A stretch of 34,684 bases of DNA from an uncultured Erysipelotrichaceae bacterium. GTDB taxonomy: Bacteria; Bacillota_I; Bacilli_A; RF39; UBA660. The notes beneath the pieces were generated by a model. That model was given only the letters and a program-made list of their open reading frames with translations. It did not search any database and was not told where the DNA came from. How positions within the stretch are numbered: the stretch's first letter is position 1; each line of letters begins with the position of its first letter. The position numbers and the translations under genes are program-made. Location of the stretch: assembly GCA_902783435.1 (NCBI GenBank), contig CACZQV010000006.1, positions 1-34,684 of the forward strand. The letters run 5' to 3'. Positions 15,328-23,981 of the stretch are shown in pieces.

Positions 15328-18300
15328 TTAATTATAATTTACCATTGCAGTTCTAAAATCATTTATTAAATTATCTGCAGCTGTCTTATCATCACCAGTT
15401 AATCCATAAGTAAACCATTCATAAATCTTTTGATTTGTATCATAAGTATTATGCATAGTAGTAAATCTAGGATTAATAGAAGAACCATCTAATTGATCAT
15501 GGAATCTATGTCTATTAAGAAGTCCATAGAAATATGATAATTCATAATCTTGTACTCTATCTTCTTCACTTACTCCAAGTAACCCTTCTAAGAAATAAGC
15601 CATAGTTCCAGTTCTATCAGTTCCTATTTTACAATGGAAATAAATATTTTGATTAGCAATTACATCTAACATAGTATCAACAAGAGCTTGTCTAAATACA
15701 GTATAGTTAGCATTATGTGTAGTTGGATTAATCAAATAGTTAGTGATTTCTCTAGGTTGGAAATTACTAAATCTAGCATCTCCAGCTCCTTCAGAAGAAC
15801 CTCTTAAATCTAACTCTTCAGTAATTCCTAATTTAGTTAAATTAACAACATCAGTATTACTACTAGATAATTTAGCACCTCTAAATAATCTTCCATATTT
15901 TAAAGTTCCATCTACAGTACCATCATTATCTGTATCAACTTCTAATCCACCTAAATCACGAACATTTCTAACTGATGTAGTAATAAATCTTCTATTTCCA
16001 GTAGCCTTAACTAAACCATGAATATTACTATCATTAGCTGATTCCCAATAATATGTAACACCTGGAATCATATTATAAATTATTCCATTATCAGATGTAG
16101 TATAAGTAACTAAATTACCTTTTTCTTTAGTAGTCTCATCTGATAAATATACATTTATACTATCTGAAACACCTGTATAATATCCTTTAGCTTGATCACA
16201 AAGACTCTTATTAGCAGCAGGTGCAGGACAATCTTGATATCTAGGACCAGTACATGCAGAACAATTATAACTATTAAAGTTAGTATCCATATTAGTTTGG
16301 AAAGTAGTTTGATCATCTTTCCATGTACCAATACCAGTATAGTAATCTTTAATTGTATCATTTGTTATATCAAAACTTACTACTTGATTACTTGCTTCAT
16401 AATGCCAATGTGCATAATATGTAACACTCCCCTCTGGTATTGTTTGTTCTGTTACCAAAGTACCATCAGTTAATCCTGTATACCACCCATCAAAAGTATA
16501 TACACCTTTAGTTGGAGTTGGCATTTCACCTATTTGATCACCTTGATTTATTGTTTTACTAGGAGTATCAACTACTCCATCATTTGGATTAAATGTAATT
16601 GTATAACTTGGTGTAGTAACTTCTAATGTAATTGTATTATATGTAGTACTATCTATTTCTTCAGTACCAGTTAAATAAGCTGTATTGGTTTCTATTTCAC
16701 TTACTTTAGTTTTATTAGTATCAGTAGTAACTGTAGGAGTATTACCTGTATTTGATGTTGTTCCTAAAGGAGCAGTTATTCCTTTTATAATTCCATCATA
16801 GAATTTATAAGTATTATTAGCAGCAATTCCATATGTATTACCTTGAATTACTGGTTTAGTAGAATCAACACTACCATCTTTAACTCCAATTGTTAAATTA
16901 CCTTTTTCATTATAAATTGCATATAAATTATCTGATACTATAGTTCCACCTAGTATTGTAACTGTACCAGTATTTAAATTATGTAATGTTGAACGTTCAG
17001 GAGCAATTGAAGTTAAATAAGCACCATCATATATTGTAGCTGTTCCTCCACTATTATATAAAGCTTGTCTATCAAGATTATTTTCAATTCTTACATCATA
17101 AACATTTAAAGTAGCAGTATTTTCAACAGTTGCTTTTTGTGTACAAGAACCTGCAATAGTACCATTTCTAAGTTCTAATGTACCATTATTTTTAATAGTA
17201 CTTGCACTACTATTAGATAATATATGTCCACCTAAATTTAATACTATATTTTTAGTATTTGGAATTGTTATAGCTTCAGTTGTATTTTTAAGTAAAGTAA
17301 TAGTAGTTTGATCACTTGTATCTACTGCGTTAAGAGCAGCAGCTAAAGTATTATAAGTAGTACCATTAACAACAGCTGTACCATTTGGTTCCCATTTAGC
17401 ATAAACTGTTACATCACCAGTAAATACACTATTAGCAGTAACTTGTGTTGTCCAAGTAGTATCAGTATACCATCCTGCAAAAGCATTATATGCCTTAGTA
17501 GGTGTTGGAAGTTCTCCAATAGCTAATCCTTTTAAGAATGGTTTAACTTCTATTGTTTCTCCACCTTGAACATCAAATGTCATAGTAGCAAGCTCACTTG
17601 GATCAATATTATTATCAATCTTACTAACATCTACTTCAATTACTGGTCTAGCATAATTCTCACTAGTTGCAGTTTTAGTTTCTACTGCTTTATTTTTAGT
17701 ATGTAATCTTCTATACTTACCATCAGTATATTCTAACCACATACCAGTTCTACCAGTAGATTCATTAACAAATCTTGAATTTTCAAAAATGTATAAACAT
17801 TTATTAGGATTAACTGCAGTAGAAGTACTTGAATCAGATATTGTAACATCACATGCTGCTTCCATTTCTGATGGATAAATAAATCTTGCAGCATATTCAT
17901 CATTACTACCAAATTTAACATCTATATTATCCCATTTTTCTGTTTTTGGTAATTTAGTTACAGCAGGATCATAATAATAACTTTGAGTAAGACCAATATC
18001 ATTACCTTCAAAGTTAGTGTAATAAATTAATACTGCATTATTACCATTACTTCCAATATAATAAAATCTTTCTGTATAATCACCAGTTTTTTCAACTTTA
18101 CAATCATATGCATTACCATATGCAAAAGTACCAGTAGATACTTTACCAAATGTTATAGTAGCACCATTCGAATATCCAGAAGATAAACAACTACCATTAG
18201 TTCCACATGTATCAGTATGAAGAGAAGTTGCTCTCTTACATATATATGTAGGTGTTGGTGGTACTGGATCATCTCCAGATTTCTTAGTTTGTTGATAATT

Positions 18301-18837
18301 AACACTAAACTTATATGTATATACTTCATCTACACTAGGTACAGTAGTTGCTTCTTCATCAAATTCAACTCTTACTTTATATTTTTTTGATTGACCTACA
18401 GCTAAAACATCACCTTCCAAAGGTTCAGTATCATCATCATAAGTAACACTATATTTAATATAATCAGGTAAAGTAACTTCATTTTCACCTGCTGCATCAT
18501 AAACAAGATTAGATATAGATTTTATTTCACCATTAATAGATCCTTCATTTATTGCATCAACAGTAAATTCATAAAAATCTCCTGGCAATTCTAAATTAGC
18601 AACAAATGTAACAGTATTATCATTATCTCCATCAACAATAGGATCTTCCCCACTAACAGAGCCATTACTTACTACTACACTATTACTATTCCAATGAATA
18701 TTCCAAGAACCACCTTTAATTCCTGAAGATCCCTTAATAAATAATGTAGTACTTAAAAGCGCAAATCCTACAGTAACACTTAATAAAATAACTAATAAAA
18801 AAATCAAATTAAATTTCTTTTTTCTTAATCCTGTCAT
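15328..18837 (-). CDS. large surface protein: InlB repeats, beta-helix, tyrosine phosphatase
   Basis: This 1169-residue protein has an uncleaved-type signal or anchor at 9-32, then a beta domain (40-185). A Cys-containing domain follows (200-405). The first InlB/Flg_new repeat spans about 418-483, with PTPTKAYNAFAGWYTD and YAKW. A right-handed beta-helix-like region with LNLGGHIL and LELRNGTI turns spans about 490-690. A second InlB repeat spans 745-812, and a C-terminal domain 950-1160 contains RNVRDLGGL, YGRLFRGAKL and the loop HCKIGTDRTGT. Cys1069 and Arg1075 fit the CX5R phosphatase loop of the Y_phosphatase3 (PF13350) family. There is no LPXTG or C-terminal anchor. It may be a secreted or N-anchored phosphatase displayed on an adhesin-like stalk. 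Ribosome site AGGAGAGAG. Its own terminator follows. Confidence 0.85.
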   Translation of the reverse strand: MTGLRKKKFNLIFLLVILLSVTVGFALLSTTLFIKGSSGIKGGSWNIHWNSNSVVVSNGSVSGEDPIVDGDNDNTVTFVANLELPGDFYEFTVDAINEGSINGEIKSISNLVYDAAGENEVTLPDYIKYSVTYDDDTEPLEGDVLAVGQSKKYKVRVEFDEEATTVPSVDEVYTYKFSVNYQQTKKSGDDPVPPTPTYICKRATSLHTDTCGTNGSCLSSGYSNGATITFGKVSTGTFAYGNAYDCKVEKTGDYTERFYYIGSNGNNAVLIYYTNFEGNDIGLTQSYYYDPAVTKLPKTEKWDNIDVKFGSNDEYAARFIYPSEMEAACDVTISDSSTSTAVNPNKCLYIFENSRFVNESTGRTGMWLEYTDGKYRRLHTKNKAVETKTATSENYARPVIEVDVSKIDNNIDPSELATMTFDVQGGETIEVKPFLKGLAIGELPTPTKAYNAFAGWYTDTTWTTQVTANSVFTGDVTVYAKWEPNGTAVVNGTTYNTLAAALNAVDTSDQTTITLLKNTTEAITIPNTKNIVLNLGGHILSNSSASTIKNNGTLELRNGTIAGSCTQKATVENTATLNVYDVRIENNLDRQALYNSGGTATIYDGAYLTSIAPERSTLHNLNTGTVTILGGTIVSDNLYAIYNEKGNLTIGVKDGSVDSTKPVIQGNTYGIAANNTYKFYDGIIKGITAPLGTTSNTGNTPTVTTDTNKTKVSEIETNTAYLTGTEEIDSTTYNTITLEVTTPSYTITFNPNDGVVDTPSKTINQGDQIGEMPTPTKGVYTFDGWYTGLTDGTLVTEQTIPEGSVTYYAHWHYEASNQVVSFDITNDTIKDYYTGIGTWKDDQTTFQTNMDTNFNSYNCSACTGPRYQDCPAPAANKSLCDQAKGYYTGVSDSINVYLSDETTKEKGNLVTYTTSDNGIIYNMIPGVTYYWESANDSNIHGLVKATGNRRFITTSVRNVRDLGGLEVDTDNDGTVDGTLKYGRLFRGAKLSSSNTDVVNLTKLGITEELDLRGSSEGAGDARFSNFQPREITNYLINPTTHNANYTVFRQALVDTMLDVIANQNIYFHCKIGTDRTGTMAYFLEGLLGVSEEDRVQDYELSYFYGLLNRHRFHDQLDGSSINPRFTTMHNTYDTNQKIYEWFTYGLTGDDKTAADNLINDFRTAMVNYN

Positions 18838-18876
18838 ATCTACTCTCTCCTATAATAATATTTTATAAAAAAAACA

Positions 18877-18906
18877 AAAAAAAAACAATAAAGAAAGAGG
18901 TTTTTT
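18877..18906 (-). terminator. weak terminator of the kinase gene ending at 18905
   Basis: AAAAAAC (18880-18886) pairs with GTTTTTT (18900-18906) with a 13-base loop, and long T-runs follow on the minus strand. Stem strength is low. Confidence 0.4.
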
Positions 18907-19390
18907 AATTAAATACCTCTATAATATCAATTATCTTTTCTAAAATCTCTTCAGTATTATTAGTATTATTAAAATCTGCATCGTAATAATCCATATTATT
19001 AATAAACCATTCTTGATATTTTATTTGTTCATTAATAAATTCATCACTACTACAATCATTATTTCTATTTTTTAATCTCTTTTTTAACTCTTCGTTATCA
19101 CAAGTGATTAATATAATTCTAGTAACACAATCTTCTAATTTTAAATTTTCTACATCATTATGATTTATACATGAAAATAATATAATATCTTTATCTTTAG
19201 ATTTATCTATAGCTTTCTCAACTGCATTCTTATAAAACATATCATAATTATCTTTATAATCATTAACATTAAGAAGATTATCTATATCAAAAATACTATA
19301 AGTATGCGATAAATCACTATTCTTTATATTCTCATAAATTGAAGTTTTTCCTACTCCACAAACTCCTGTTATAAATATTATTCTTTTCAT
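18905..19390 (-). CDS. P-loop kinase-like protein (AAA_33 type)
   Basis: This 161-residue protein has the Walker A motif GVCGVGKTS at residues 8-16, a DID sequence at about 34-36 in place of Walker B, and a possible lid with KKRLKNRNND. The size and layout fit small nucleotide or metabolite kinases of the AAA_33 group; the acceptor is unknown. Its ATG overlaps by 4 bases the stop of the membrane-anchored gene upstream. The same pairing of a P-loop kinase after an anchored protein recurs at 28866-29874. Confidence 0.75.
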   Translation of the reverse strand: MKRIIFITGVCGVGKTSIYENIKNSDLSHTYSIFDIDNLLNVNDYKDNYDMFYKNAVEKAIDKSKDKDIILFSCINHNDVENLKLEDCVTRIILITCDNEELKKRLKNRNNDCSSDEFINEQIKYQEWFINNMDYYDADFNNTNNTEEILEKIIDIIEVFN

Positions 19391-19851
19391 AAACTCTTAA
19401 AGAAAGATTCTAACTCTCCTCTTACCTCCCTATAATTTTCAGGCCACTTCATATAACCTGAAGCAGACACACTTGTATCATCAAAACATCCTAAAAATAA
19501 ATTAAATGAACTCCCATCTAAAACATCTTTATCATATTTTTTAAATCCATCCCAACTACCAACATTATATTTATTTAAAATATCTTCTAACTTCTTAACT
19601 TTATCTTTAGATATTTCTACTTTCTTGGCATCTTCTTCACTAACACCATTTTCTTGAATAGTCGCAATATATTTACCATCTTTATAATCTATACTGAAAT
19701 GTAGTCCATCATACATTGCCATACCATCAGTAGTTCCATAACTAAAATACTTAATATCTTTAATTTCTCTTTTTGGCTTAACTATCGTTAAAGATAAGGC
19801 AATTACACCTATTAATAAAATACTCCCAATACTTACAAAAACATATTTCAT
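19387..19851 (-). CDS. membrane-anchored small extracellular protein, unknown
   Basis: This 154-residue protein has one N-terminal hydrophobic segment (about 4-24) followed by KPKRE, then a soluble domain of about 125 residues. It has FSYGTTDGMAMYDGLHFSID, a helix with SKDKVKKLEDILNKYNV and WDGFKKYD. There is one Cys in the mature part and no lipobox. I do not recognise the family. It is transcribed from a compact extended -10 promoter and overlaps the kinase gene by 4 bases. Confidence 0.7.
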   Translation of the reverse strand: MKYVFVSIGSILLIGVIALSLTIVKPKREIKDIKYFSYGTTDGMAMYDGLHFSIDYKDGKYIATIQENGVSEEDAKKVEISKDKVKKLEDILNKYNVGSWDGFKKYDKDVLDGSSFNLFLGCFDDTSVSASGYMKWPENYREVRGELESFFKSL

Positions 19852-19866
19852 ATTATCACCAATTAA

Positions 19867-19875
19867 ATTATAACA
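19867..19875 (-). promoter_or_regulatory. extended -10 promoter of the anchored-protein gene
   Basis: TGTTATAAT on the minus strand, 15 bases from the ATG at 19851, with GGTGAT as ribosome site. The T-run of the previous terminator touches it. Confidence 0.65.
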
Positions 19876-19913
19876 TAAAAAAAAGAATTATATGAACAAA
19901 TCAACTATAATTC
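19876..19913 (-). terminator. terminator at the end of the metal-transporter gene
   Basis: GAATTATA (19885-19892) pairs with TATAATTC (19906-19913) across 13 bases, followed by nine Ts on the minus strand. The hairpin includes the last codons of the transporter. Confidence 0.65.
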
Positions 19914-20727
19914 CCACAATAACCCCCACAAAATAAATAATACCAAGTATAGATAAATTCTCTTTCATATTTTTATTAGTTCTAAATAATAAAAGTATTC
20001 CAAGTCCACTACCAGTAAGTAATCCAGATATCATAGTACCTACACTAATTAAATTATTTAAATATACTTCAGTAATTACTACACTACCTGCACAATTAGG
20101 TATTAATCCAACTAAACTAGATATAAAATATCCTAATATATTACCATGTACTAAGAAATCACTTAAATTATCTTCACCTACTTTAAATATTATTAAACCA
20201 ATAACGATGTTAGCCACAAGTATAAATAATCCAATCTTTAAAGTATGTTTAATACTAGATATAAATATATTTTCATGATCACAATGACAATGTTCATCTT
20301 TACACATATGATGAATATCTTGTTTTTCTTCTAATTTCTTTCTATAAATTAAATCAATAATAAAACCAATAATTATACCTATAATAACTTTAAATCCTAT
20401 TATTTTTACTATTAACATAGGATCAACTTTTTCACTAATCATTATTGGTAACATCTCATCACTAGTAGATAAAAATACAGCTATTAATGTACCCATAGTA
20501 ATAACTCTACTTGAAAATAATTCGCTTGCCATAGAACTAAATCCACATTGTGGTAATCCTCCAAGCAATCCACCAAATATTGGTCCTAATCTTTTGTTTT
20601 TCTTTAATACTTTTTCATTCTTTTTACTAAGTTTATGTTCTATGAACTCTAATAAAATAAATGTAACTAATAAATATGGTAATAACTTTAAAGTATCAAT
20701 TACACCATCTAATATACAATCTAACAC
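19888..20727 (-). CDS. ArsP_2/putative manganese transporter-like permease
   Basis: This membrane protein of 279 residues has about eight hydrophobic segments in two halves. It carries paired GGLLGGLPQCGFSS and VGLIPNCAGSVV motifs and STSDEMLPI, typical of the ArsP_2 / putative manganese transporter family. A cytoplasmic loop at about 139-151 is rich in His and Cys (HHMCKDEHCHCDH) and probably binds metal. I place the start at the GTG at 20727: AAGGAG lies 10 bases upstream, and it follows the regulator's stop by one base. An ATG at 20772 would overlap the regulator by 44 bases. Its position behind a Fur-family gene supports metal export or import under metal control; which metal is unknown. 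Confidence 0.8.
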   Translation of the reverse strand: MLDCILDGVIDTLKLLPYLLVTFILLEFIEHKLSKKNEKVLKKNKRLGPIFGGLLGGLPQCGFSSMASELFSSRVITMGTLIAVFLSTSDEMLPIMISEKVDPMLIVKIIGFKVIIGIIIGFIIDLIYRKKLEEKQDIHHMCKDEHCHCDHENIFISSIKHTLKIGLFILVANIVIGLIIFKVGEDNLSDFLVHGNILGYFISSLVGLIPNCAGSVVITEVYLNNLISVGTMISGLLTGSGLGILLLFRTNKNMKENLSILGIIYFVGVIVGIIVDLFI

Positions 20728-20728
20728 T

Positions 20729-21106
20729 TTATCTACACTCCTTGCATATACCTTTAATAATAATATGTTCATGATTTAATAAAAAATTATGTTCATTTAC
20801 TATATGTTTTGATAAATCTTCTATACAATCACAATCAACATGAATCATAGTTCCACACTTTTCACATTTTAAATAAAAATGATTATGACAACTACATTCA
20901 CCTAAATACTCATAATAAGTTATATTATCAGAACTAATAGATTTATTAATTAATCCATCACTAACTAATTTATCAATTACTCTATATATAGTAGTTAACC
21001 CTACTTTATCTTTTAACTTATTATGAATATCTTTAATAGTAAAAGATTTCTTTTTCTTTTTTAAAATATCCATTATTAAATCTTTTTGTTTAGTATTATA
21101 ACTCAT
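20729..21106 (-). CDS. Fur-family metalloregulator (Zur/PerR/Fur)
   Basis: This 125-residue protein has a winged-helix DNA-binding segment with VGLTTIYRVIDKLVSDGLI (35-53), then HNHF and two CxxC pairs, CEKC at 81-84 and CKEC at 121-124, the structural zinc site of the family. Metal specificity cannot be read from the sequence. GGGTGAT precedes the ATG at 21106; a longer in-frame start at 21142 would lie at the promoter and is rejected. The transporter gene follows directly. A Fur-box-like palindrome lies between the -10 box and the ribosome site, so autoregulation and control of the transporter are likely. Confidence 0.88.
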   Translation of the reverse strand: MSYNTKQKDLIMDILKKKKKSFTIKDIHNKLKDKVGLTTIYRVIDKLVSDGLINKSISSDNITYYEYLGECSCHNHFYLKCEKCGTMIHVDCDCIEDLSKHIVNEHNFLLNHEHIIIKGICKECR

Positions 21107-21120
21107 AATATCACCCAATT

Positions 21121-21135
21121 TGAAAATGATTTCCA
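21121..21135. promoter_or_regulatory. Fur-family box, 7-1-7 type
   Basis: TGAAAATGATTTCCA matches the 7-1-7 core TGATAATNATTATCA at 11 of 14 defined positions. It lies just downstream of the -10 box of the Fur-family gene, where binding would block transcription. Confidence 0.55.
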
Positions 21136-21141
21136 TATTCA

Positions 21142-21169
21142 ATTATACTCATTATTAATAAAAAATCAA
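21142..21169 (-). promoter_or_regulatory. promoter of the Fur-family/transporter operon
   Basis: TTGATT (21164-21169), 16 bases, TATAAT (21142-21147) on the minus strand. Transcription would start about 21135, at the edge of the Fur-like box. Confidence 0.6.
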
Positions 21170-21311
21170 TAAAAAAATCAGATTTTTCTGATTTATTTTA
21201 ATATAATTACTTCTATCTATTAATATATTTAAAGTATTGATTTATAAAGTTACTTAAACTATTTACTAATAGTTTTAAATTATCATTATTATCACCACTT
21301 TAATTATATCA
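21170..21311 (-). ncRNA. short independent transcription unit, about 125 nt, no clear ORF
   Basis: An extended -10 box, TGATATAAT (21303-21311), is followed by a GTGGTGAT ribosome-like site. About 100 bases later comes a strong hairpin, AAATCAG/CTGATTT at 21175-21194, with TTTTTTT after it on the minus strand. The ATG after the ribosome-like site ends after three codons. Another frame is open for 24 or more codons but has no ATG, GTG or TTG start. It may be a small RNA, a leader-like unit or a decayed small-protein gene. Confidence 0.4.
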
Positions 21312-21335
21312 TAAAAAAAGAAAGTAAAACTTTCT
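21312..21335 (-). terminator. terminator of the 99-residue gene ending at 21338
   Basis: AGAAAGT (21319-21325) pairs with ACTTTCT (21329-21335) around AAA, followed by six Ts that abut the next extended -10 box. Confidence 0.75.
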
Positions 21336-21337
21336 AA

Positions 21338-21637
21338 TTACTTATGACTAGTAGTCTCTTTTTCTTCTTCTACTATTCCTAATTGTTGTTTTATTTGTTC
21401 TATTTTACTTTCTAAAATCATTGAATATCTATTTTCATTATCCATATTCTTTTGCATAGTAGTAGTATAATCAATACCTGATGTATTATGATTTAAAGCC
21501 ATATCCATTGCTTTTTCTCTTGCTAATCTATAAGATTCTTTAAGATCAAAATCTTTTTTTAGTATAGGTAATACTTCTTCAGGAAATAAGCTTTTATAAC
21601 CAGGTACTTTACTTTCCATATATTCTTCAAATGTCAT
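21338..21637 (-). CDS. small soluble protein, unknown function
   Basis: This 99-residue protein has an N-terminal MTFEEYMESKVPGY segment, a mid-region with LKESYRLAREKAMDMAL and a helical C-terminus with KIEQIKQQLGIVEEEKE. No membrane, metal or catalytic motif is visible. GGGAGG lies 7 bases before the ATG at 21637; an upstream TTG start would overlap that ribosome site. It has its own promoter and terminator, so it is transcribed alone. Confidence 0.7.
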   Translation of the reverse strand: MTFEEYMESKVPGYKSLFPEEVLPILKKDFDLKESYRLAREKAMDMALNHNTSGIDYTTTMQKNMDNENRYSMILESKIEQIKQQLGIVEEEKETTSHK

Positions 21638-21656
21638 TTTAATTCCTCCCAACAAT

Positions 21657-21685
21657 AATATAATTAATTTAAAAAACTAAATCAA
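21657..21685 (-). promoter_or_regulatory. promoter of the 99-residue gene
   Basis: TTGATT (21680-21685), 17 bases, TATATT (21657-21662) on the minus strand, 19 bases before the ATG at 21637. Confidence 0.5.
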
Positions 21686-21694
21686 TATAATAAA

Positions 21695-22498
21695 CTATTT
21701 TTCTAAATATTTTAATATTCTTTTAAAGAAATCTTTTTCTTCTTCATATACCCCATGACTATATTTTTTATAAATATATAATTCACTATTTTTTATTTTT
21801 TTATGTAACTCACGTGAAGCTTCAACTCCAACTATACCATCTTTTCCTGCCCCTACTATTAATGTAGGACATTTAATCTTATTTAATTCATCATAAGCAT
21901 TATGTTCTAGACAAGACATACACTGTATAATAAATCTCTTATAACTTTTAGGTTTACTAAATCTATATAATATTTCATATAGTTTTCTATATTTTTTCAA
22001 ATGTTTTTCTGTATAAGAACGTTCTGCAGTATCTATAAATATACTTTTAAAATCCCTTGCTTTAGCCCATTCTAACCATGGAGTAACAGCTTCTATCATA
22101 GTTAGATTTTTTCTTGGAGCAGTAATAGCTAAAACTAATTTATTTATTTTATCTTGATGATTAATAGCTAAATATTGAGCAATCATCCCACCTTGACTTA
22201 CACCTATCACATCGCACTTTTCTATATTTAAATACATCAAAGTATTATAAATATCTTCTGCCATATCTTTAGTAGTAAATCCTTCTTCTATATTATTCCT
22301 TCTTGAAAAAACATAAACACGATAGTCTTTCGCAAAACACTTATACATAATAGAAAATATACCAGCCATACCTTTAGCTGTCTTAATCCCATCACCTACA
22401 CCAGGTATCATAACTAAAGTTTTACTACCAGTACCAAATTCAATATAATCTATCTCTGCACTATTAACTTTTATTCTCTTATTCTTAGCTTTATACAT
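21695..22498 (-). CDS. alpha/beta hydrolase
   Basis: This 267-residue protein has the hydrolase-fold layout: a MIPGVGDG oxyanion loop at about 30-37, GVSQGG nucleophile elbow with Ser101, the acid in VGAGKDGIVG and His in YSHGVYEE near the C-terminus. The cap region (about 125-195) is Lys- and Arg-rich. There is no signal peptide, so it is cytosolic. Families include esterases and C-C hydrolases; the substrate is not indicated. It begins 9 bases after the stop of the GtrII-like gene and is probably co-transcribed. Confidence 0.82.
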   Translation of the reverse strand: MYKAKNKRIKVNSAEIDYIEFGTGSKTLVMIPGVGDGIKTAKGMAGIFSIMYKCFAKDYRVYVFSRRNNIEEGFTTKDMAEDIYNTLMYLNIEKCDVIGVSQGGMIAQYLAINHQDKINKLVLAITAPRKNLTMIEAVTPWLEWAKARDFKSIFIDTAERSYTEKHLKKYRKLYEILYRFSKPKSYKRFIIQCMSCLEHNAYDELNKIKCPTLIVGAGKDGIVGVEASRELHKKIKNSELYIYKKYSHGVYEEEKDFFKRILKYLEK

Positions 22499-22507
22499 AA
22501 TACACCT

Positions 22508-23920
22508 CTAATATAAATACCAATGTATAGTATCATCTACTATTACTACTTGATTTAAATCAAACTTATTATTTCTAATATTATTAAAATTTAATTCATA
22601 AACAAAATCATCACCATCAGTATAACTTAATCTTCTCTTAGTATAATAAGTATATAACGCTATACCACTAGGTCTTTCTTTAACAGCACTAACATTAATT
22701 CTATCATCTAATCTATCATAGAATTTACTACTATTCTCTAAATTATAAATAGCTAACTTAGTAACTTTAATATTATTTTCTTTTTCATATTCTCTTACTT
22801 TATCTTCTATTTTTAATACTATTTCTTTATCAAGTTCATTTACTTTATATCTATTTATTTCTAACCTAGTAAAAGTAAAAAATTCACCTACTAATAATAT
22901 TATTAATAAAGTACTAAGTATTTTATAATTACCCTTTTTATTAATAAATAAGAATAATATACTAATCATACTTAAAAATACATAACATGTTCTAGGATAT
23001 ACAGCTATTCTCTCACCTGTTTGAGGAAATACTGGTAAAACTGTAAAGAAATAAATCATAAATATAATATAAAACATACTTATTAATGCATTCTTTTTAC
23101 TTTTTGTTTTATCCATAAAAATATAATAAATTACTAAAATAATAGAAGTAATTAATATAATAGAAATAAATCCTCTAAAGTATAATCCAAATCCATCAAT
23201 CATTTGCATTGTAGATTCTATTACTACTTTTATATTTCTTTCTAAATTTAATCCTCCACCTACTCTTTTTCTACTAAATAATAATATAAATAAATAATTA
23301 ATAACTGTAGGTATTCCATATATAAGTAACATAATAAAATTATTTTTAATAAAATCTTTTTTCTTATTTAATATACTAATTATAGATAAAGCTATAAATA
23401 AAGCTATTGTTCCTTGATAAGAAAATAACCCAATCAACATCCAAATAAATGATTTTTTTAAATACTTTTTATCATACTTTTCTAAATATTTATCAAAGTA
23501 TTTAAATGCTTCCACTGAAGCTAATATAGAAAGCATCATAATACCAGTTTCTATAAATAACCATAATTCTATTATAAATGGATTAATAATAATAGCTATA
23601 GAAATAATACAAGATAATATTCTATTAGATACATACTTATCTAATACTTTATTTAATTCATATATTGATACTGTACTTAAAAATATCGCTATTAAATAAG
23701 ATAATAAATACATAATATAATAAGGTACTTGTATAAATCCTAATATAAAGAAAAATCCCCAAGTAAATATTCTACCACTAGATAAATATTCCATTATATA
23801 ACTCATTCTAGGAGAAGATAATAATAAATATGTATCTACTGAATAATTCATTTTAAAAAGTAATCCAAAAAATAATATAACTATACCTAAAAATATATAA
23901 AACTTTTTATCTTTAAACAT
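22508..23920 (-). CDS. polytopic membrane protein, GtrII-like glucosyltransferase
   Basis: This 470-residue protein has about ten hydrophobic segments through residue 350 and a C-terminal soluble domain of about 110 residues. An early non-membrane loop contains NYSVDTYLLLSSPRMSYIM then LSSGRIFTW, the place where GtrII-type glucosyltransferases (PF14264) have their conserved acidic residue and Gly-Arg. Such enzymes use lipid-linked sugars to decorate surface polymers. I start at 23920, with GGAGG 5 bases upstream, and not at 23932. It is divergent from a lipoprotein gene across a shared palindromic promoter. The assignment rests on topology and the loop only. Confidence 0.65.
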   Translation of the reverse strand: MFKDKKFYIFLGIVILFFGLLFKMNYSVDTYLLLSSPRMSYIMEYLSSGRIFTWGFFFILGFIQVPYYIMYLLSYLIAIFLSTVSIYELNKVLDKYVSNRILSCIISIAIIINPFIIELWLFIETGIMMLSILASVEAFKYFDKYLEKYDKKYLKKSFIWMLIGLFSYQGTIALFIALSIISILNKKKDFIKNNFIMLLIYGIPTVINYLFILLFSRKRVGGGLNLERNIKVVIESTMQMIDGFGLYFRGFISIILITSIILVIYYIFMDKTKSKKNALISMFYIIFMIYFFTVLPVFPQTGERIAVYPRTCYVFLSMISILFLFINKKGNYKILSTLLIILLVGEFFTFTRLEINRYKVNELDKEIVLKIEDKVREYEKENNIKVTKLAIYNLENSSKFYDRLDDRINVSAVKERPSGIALYTYYTKRRLSYTDGDDFVYELNFNNIRNNKFDLNQVVIVDDTIHWYLY

Positions 23921-23940
23921 AACTACCTCCAATTACATTT

Positions 23941-23966
23941 ATTATAACATAAAAATATGTTATATT
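23941..23966. promoter_or_regulatory. divergent, nearly symmetrical extended -10 promoters
   Basis: The minus-strand box TGTTATAAT (23941-23949) and plus-strand box TGTTATATT (23958-23966) face away from each other. Their TG ends lie on a palindrome, ATAACATA-AAAA-TATGTTAT (23944-23963). One polymerase or regulator bound here would affect both genes. Confidence 0.55.
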
Positions 23967-23981
23967 ATAAATGGTGATTAT

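Noticed and set aside
15743..16473. Plus-strand open frames within the large surface-protein gene
   Set aside because: They lack ribosome sites and protein-like composition; the minus-strand frame has clear domains over the same bases.
19888..20772. ATG start at 20772 for the metal transporter
   Set aside because: It would overlap the regulator by 44 bases without a ribosome site; GTG at 20727 has AAGGAG upstream and follows the stop directly.
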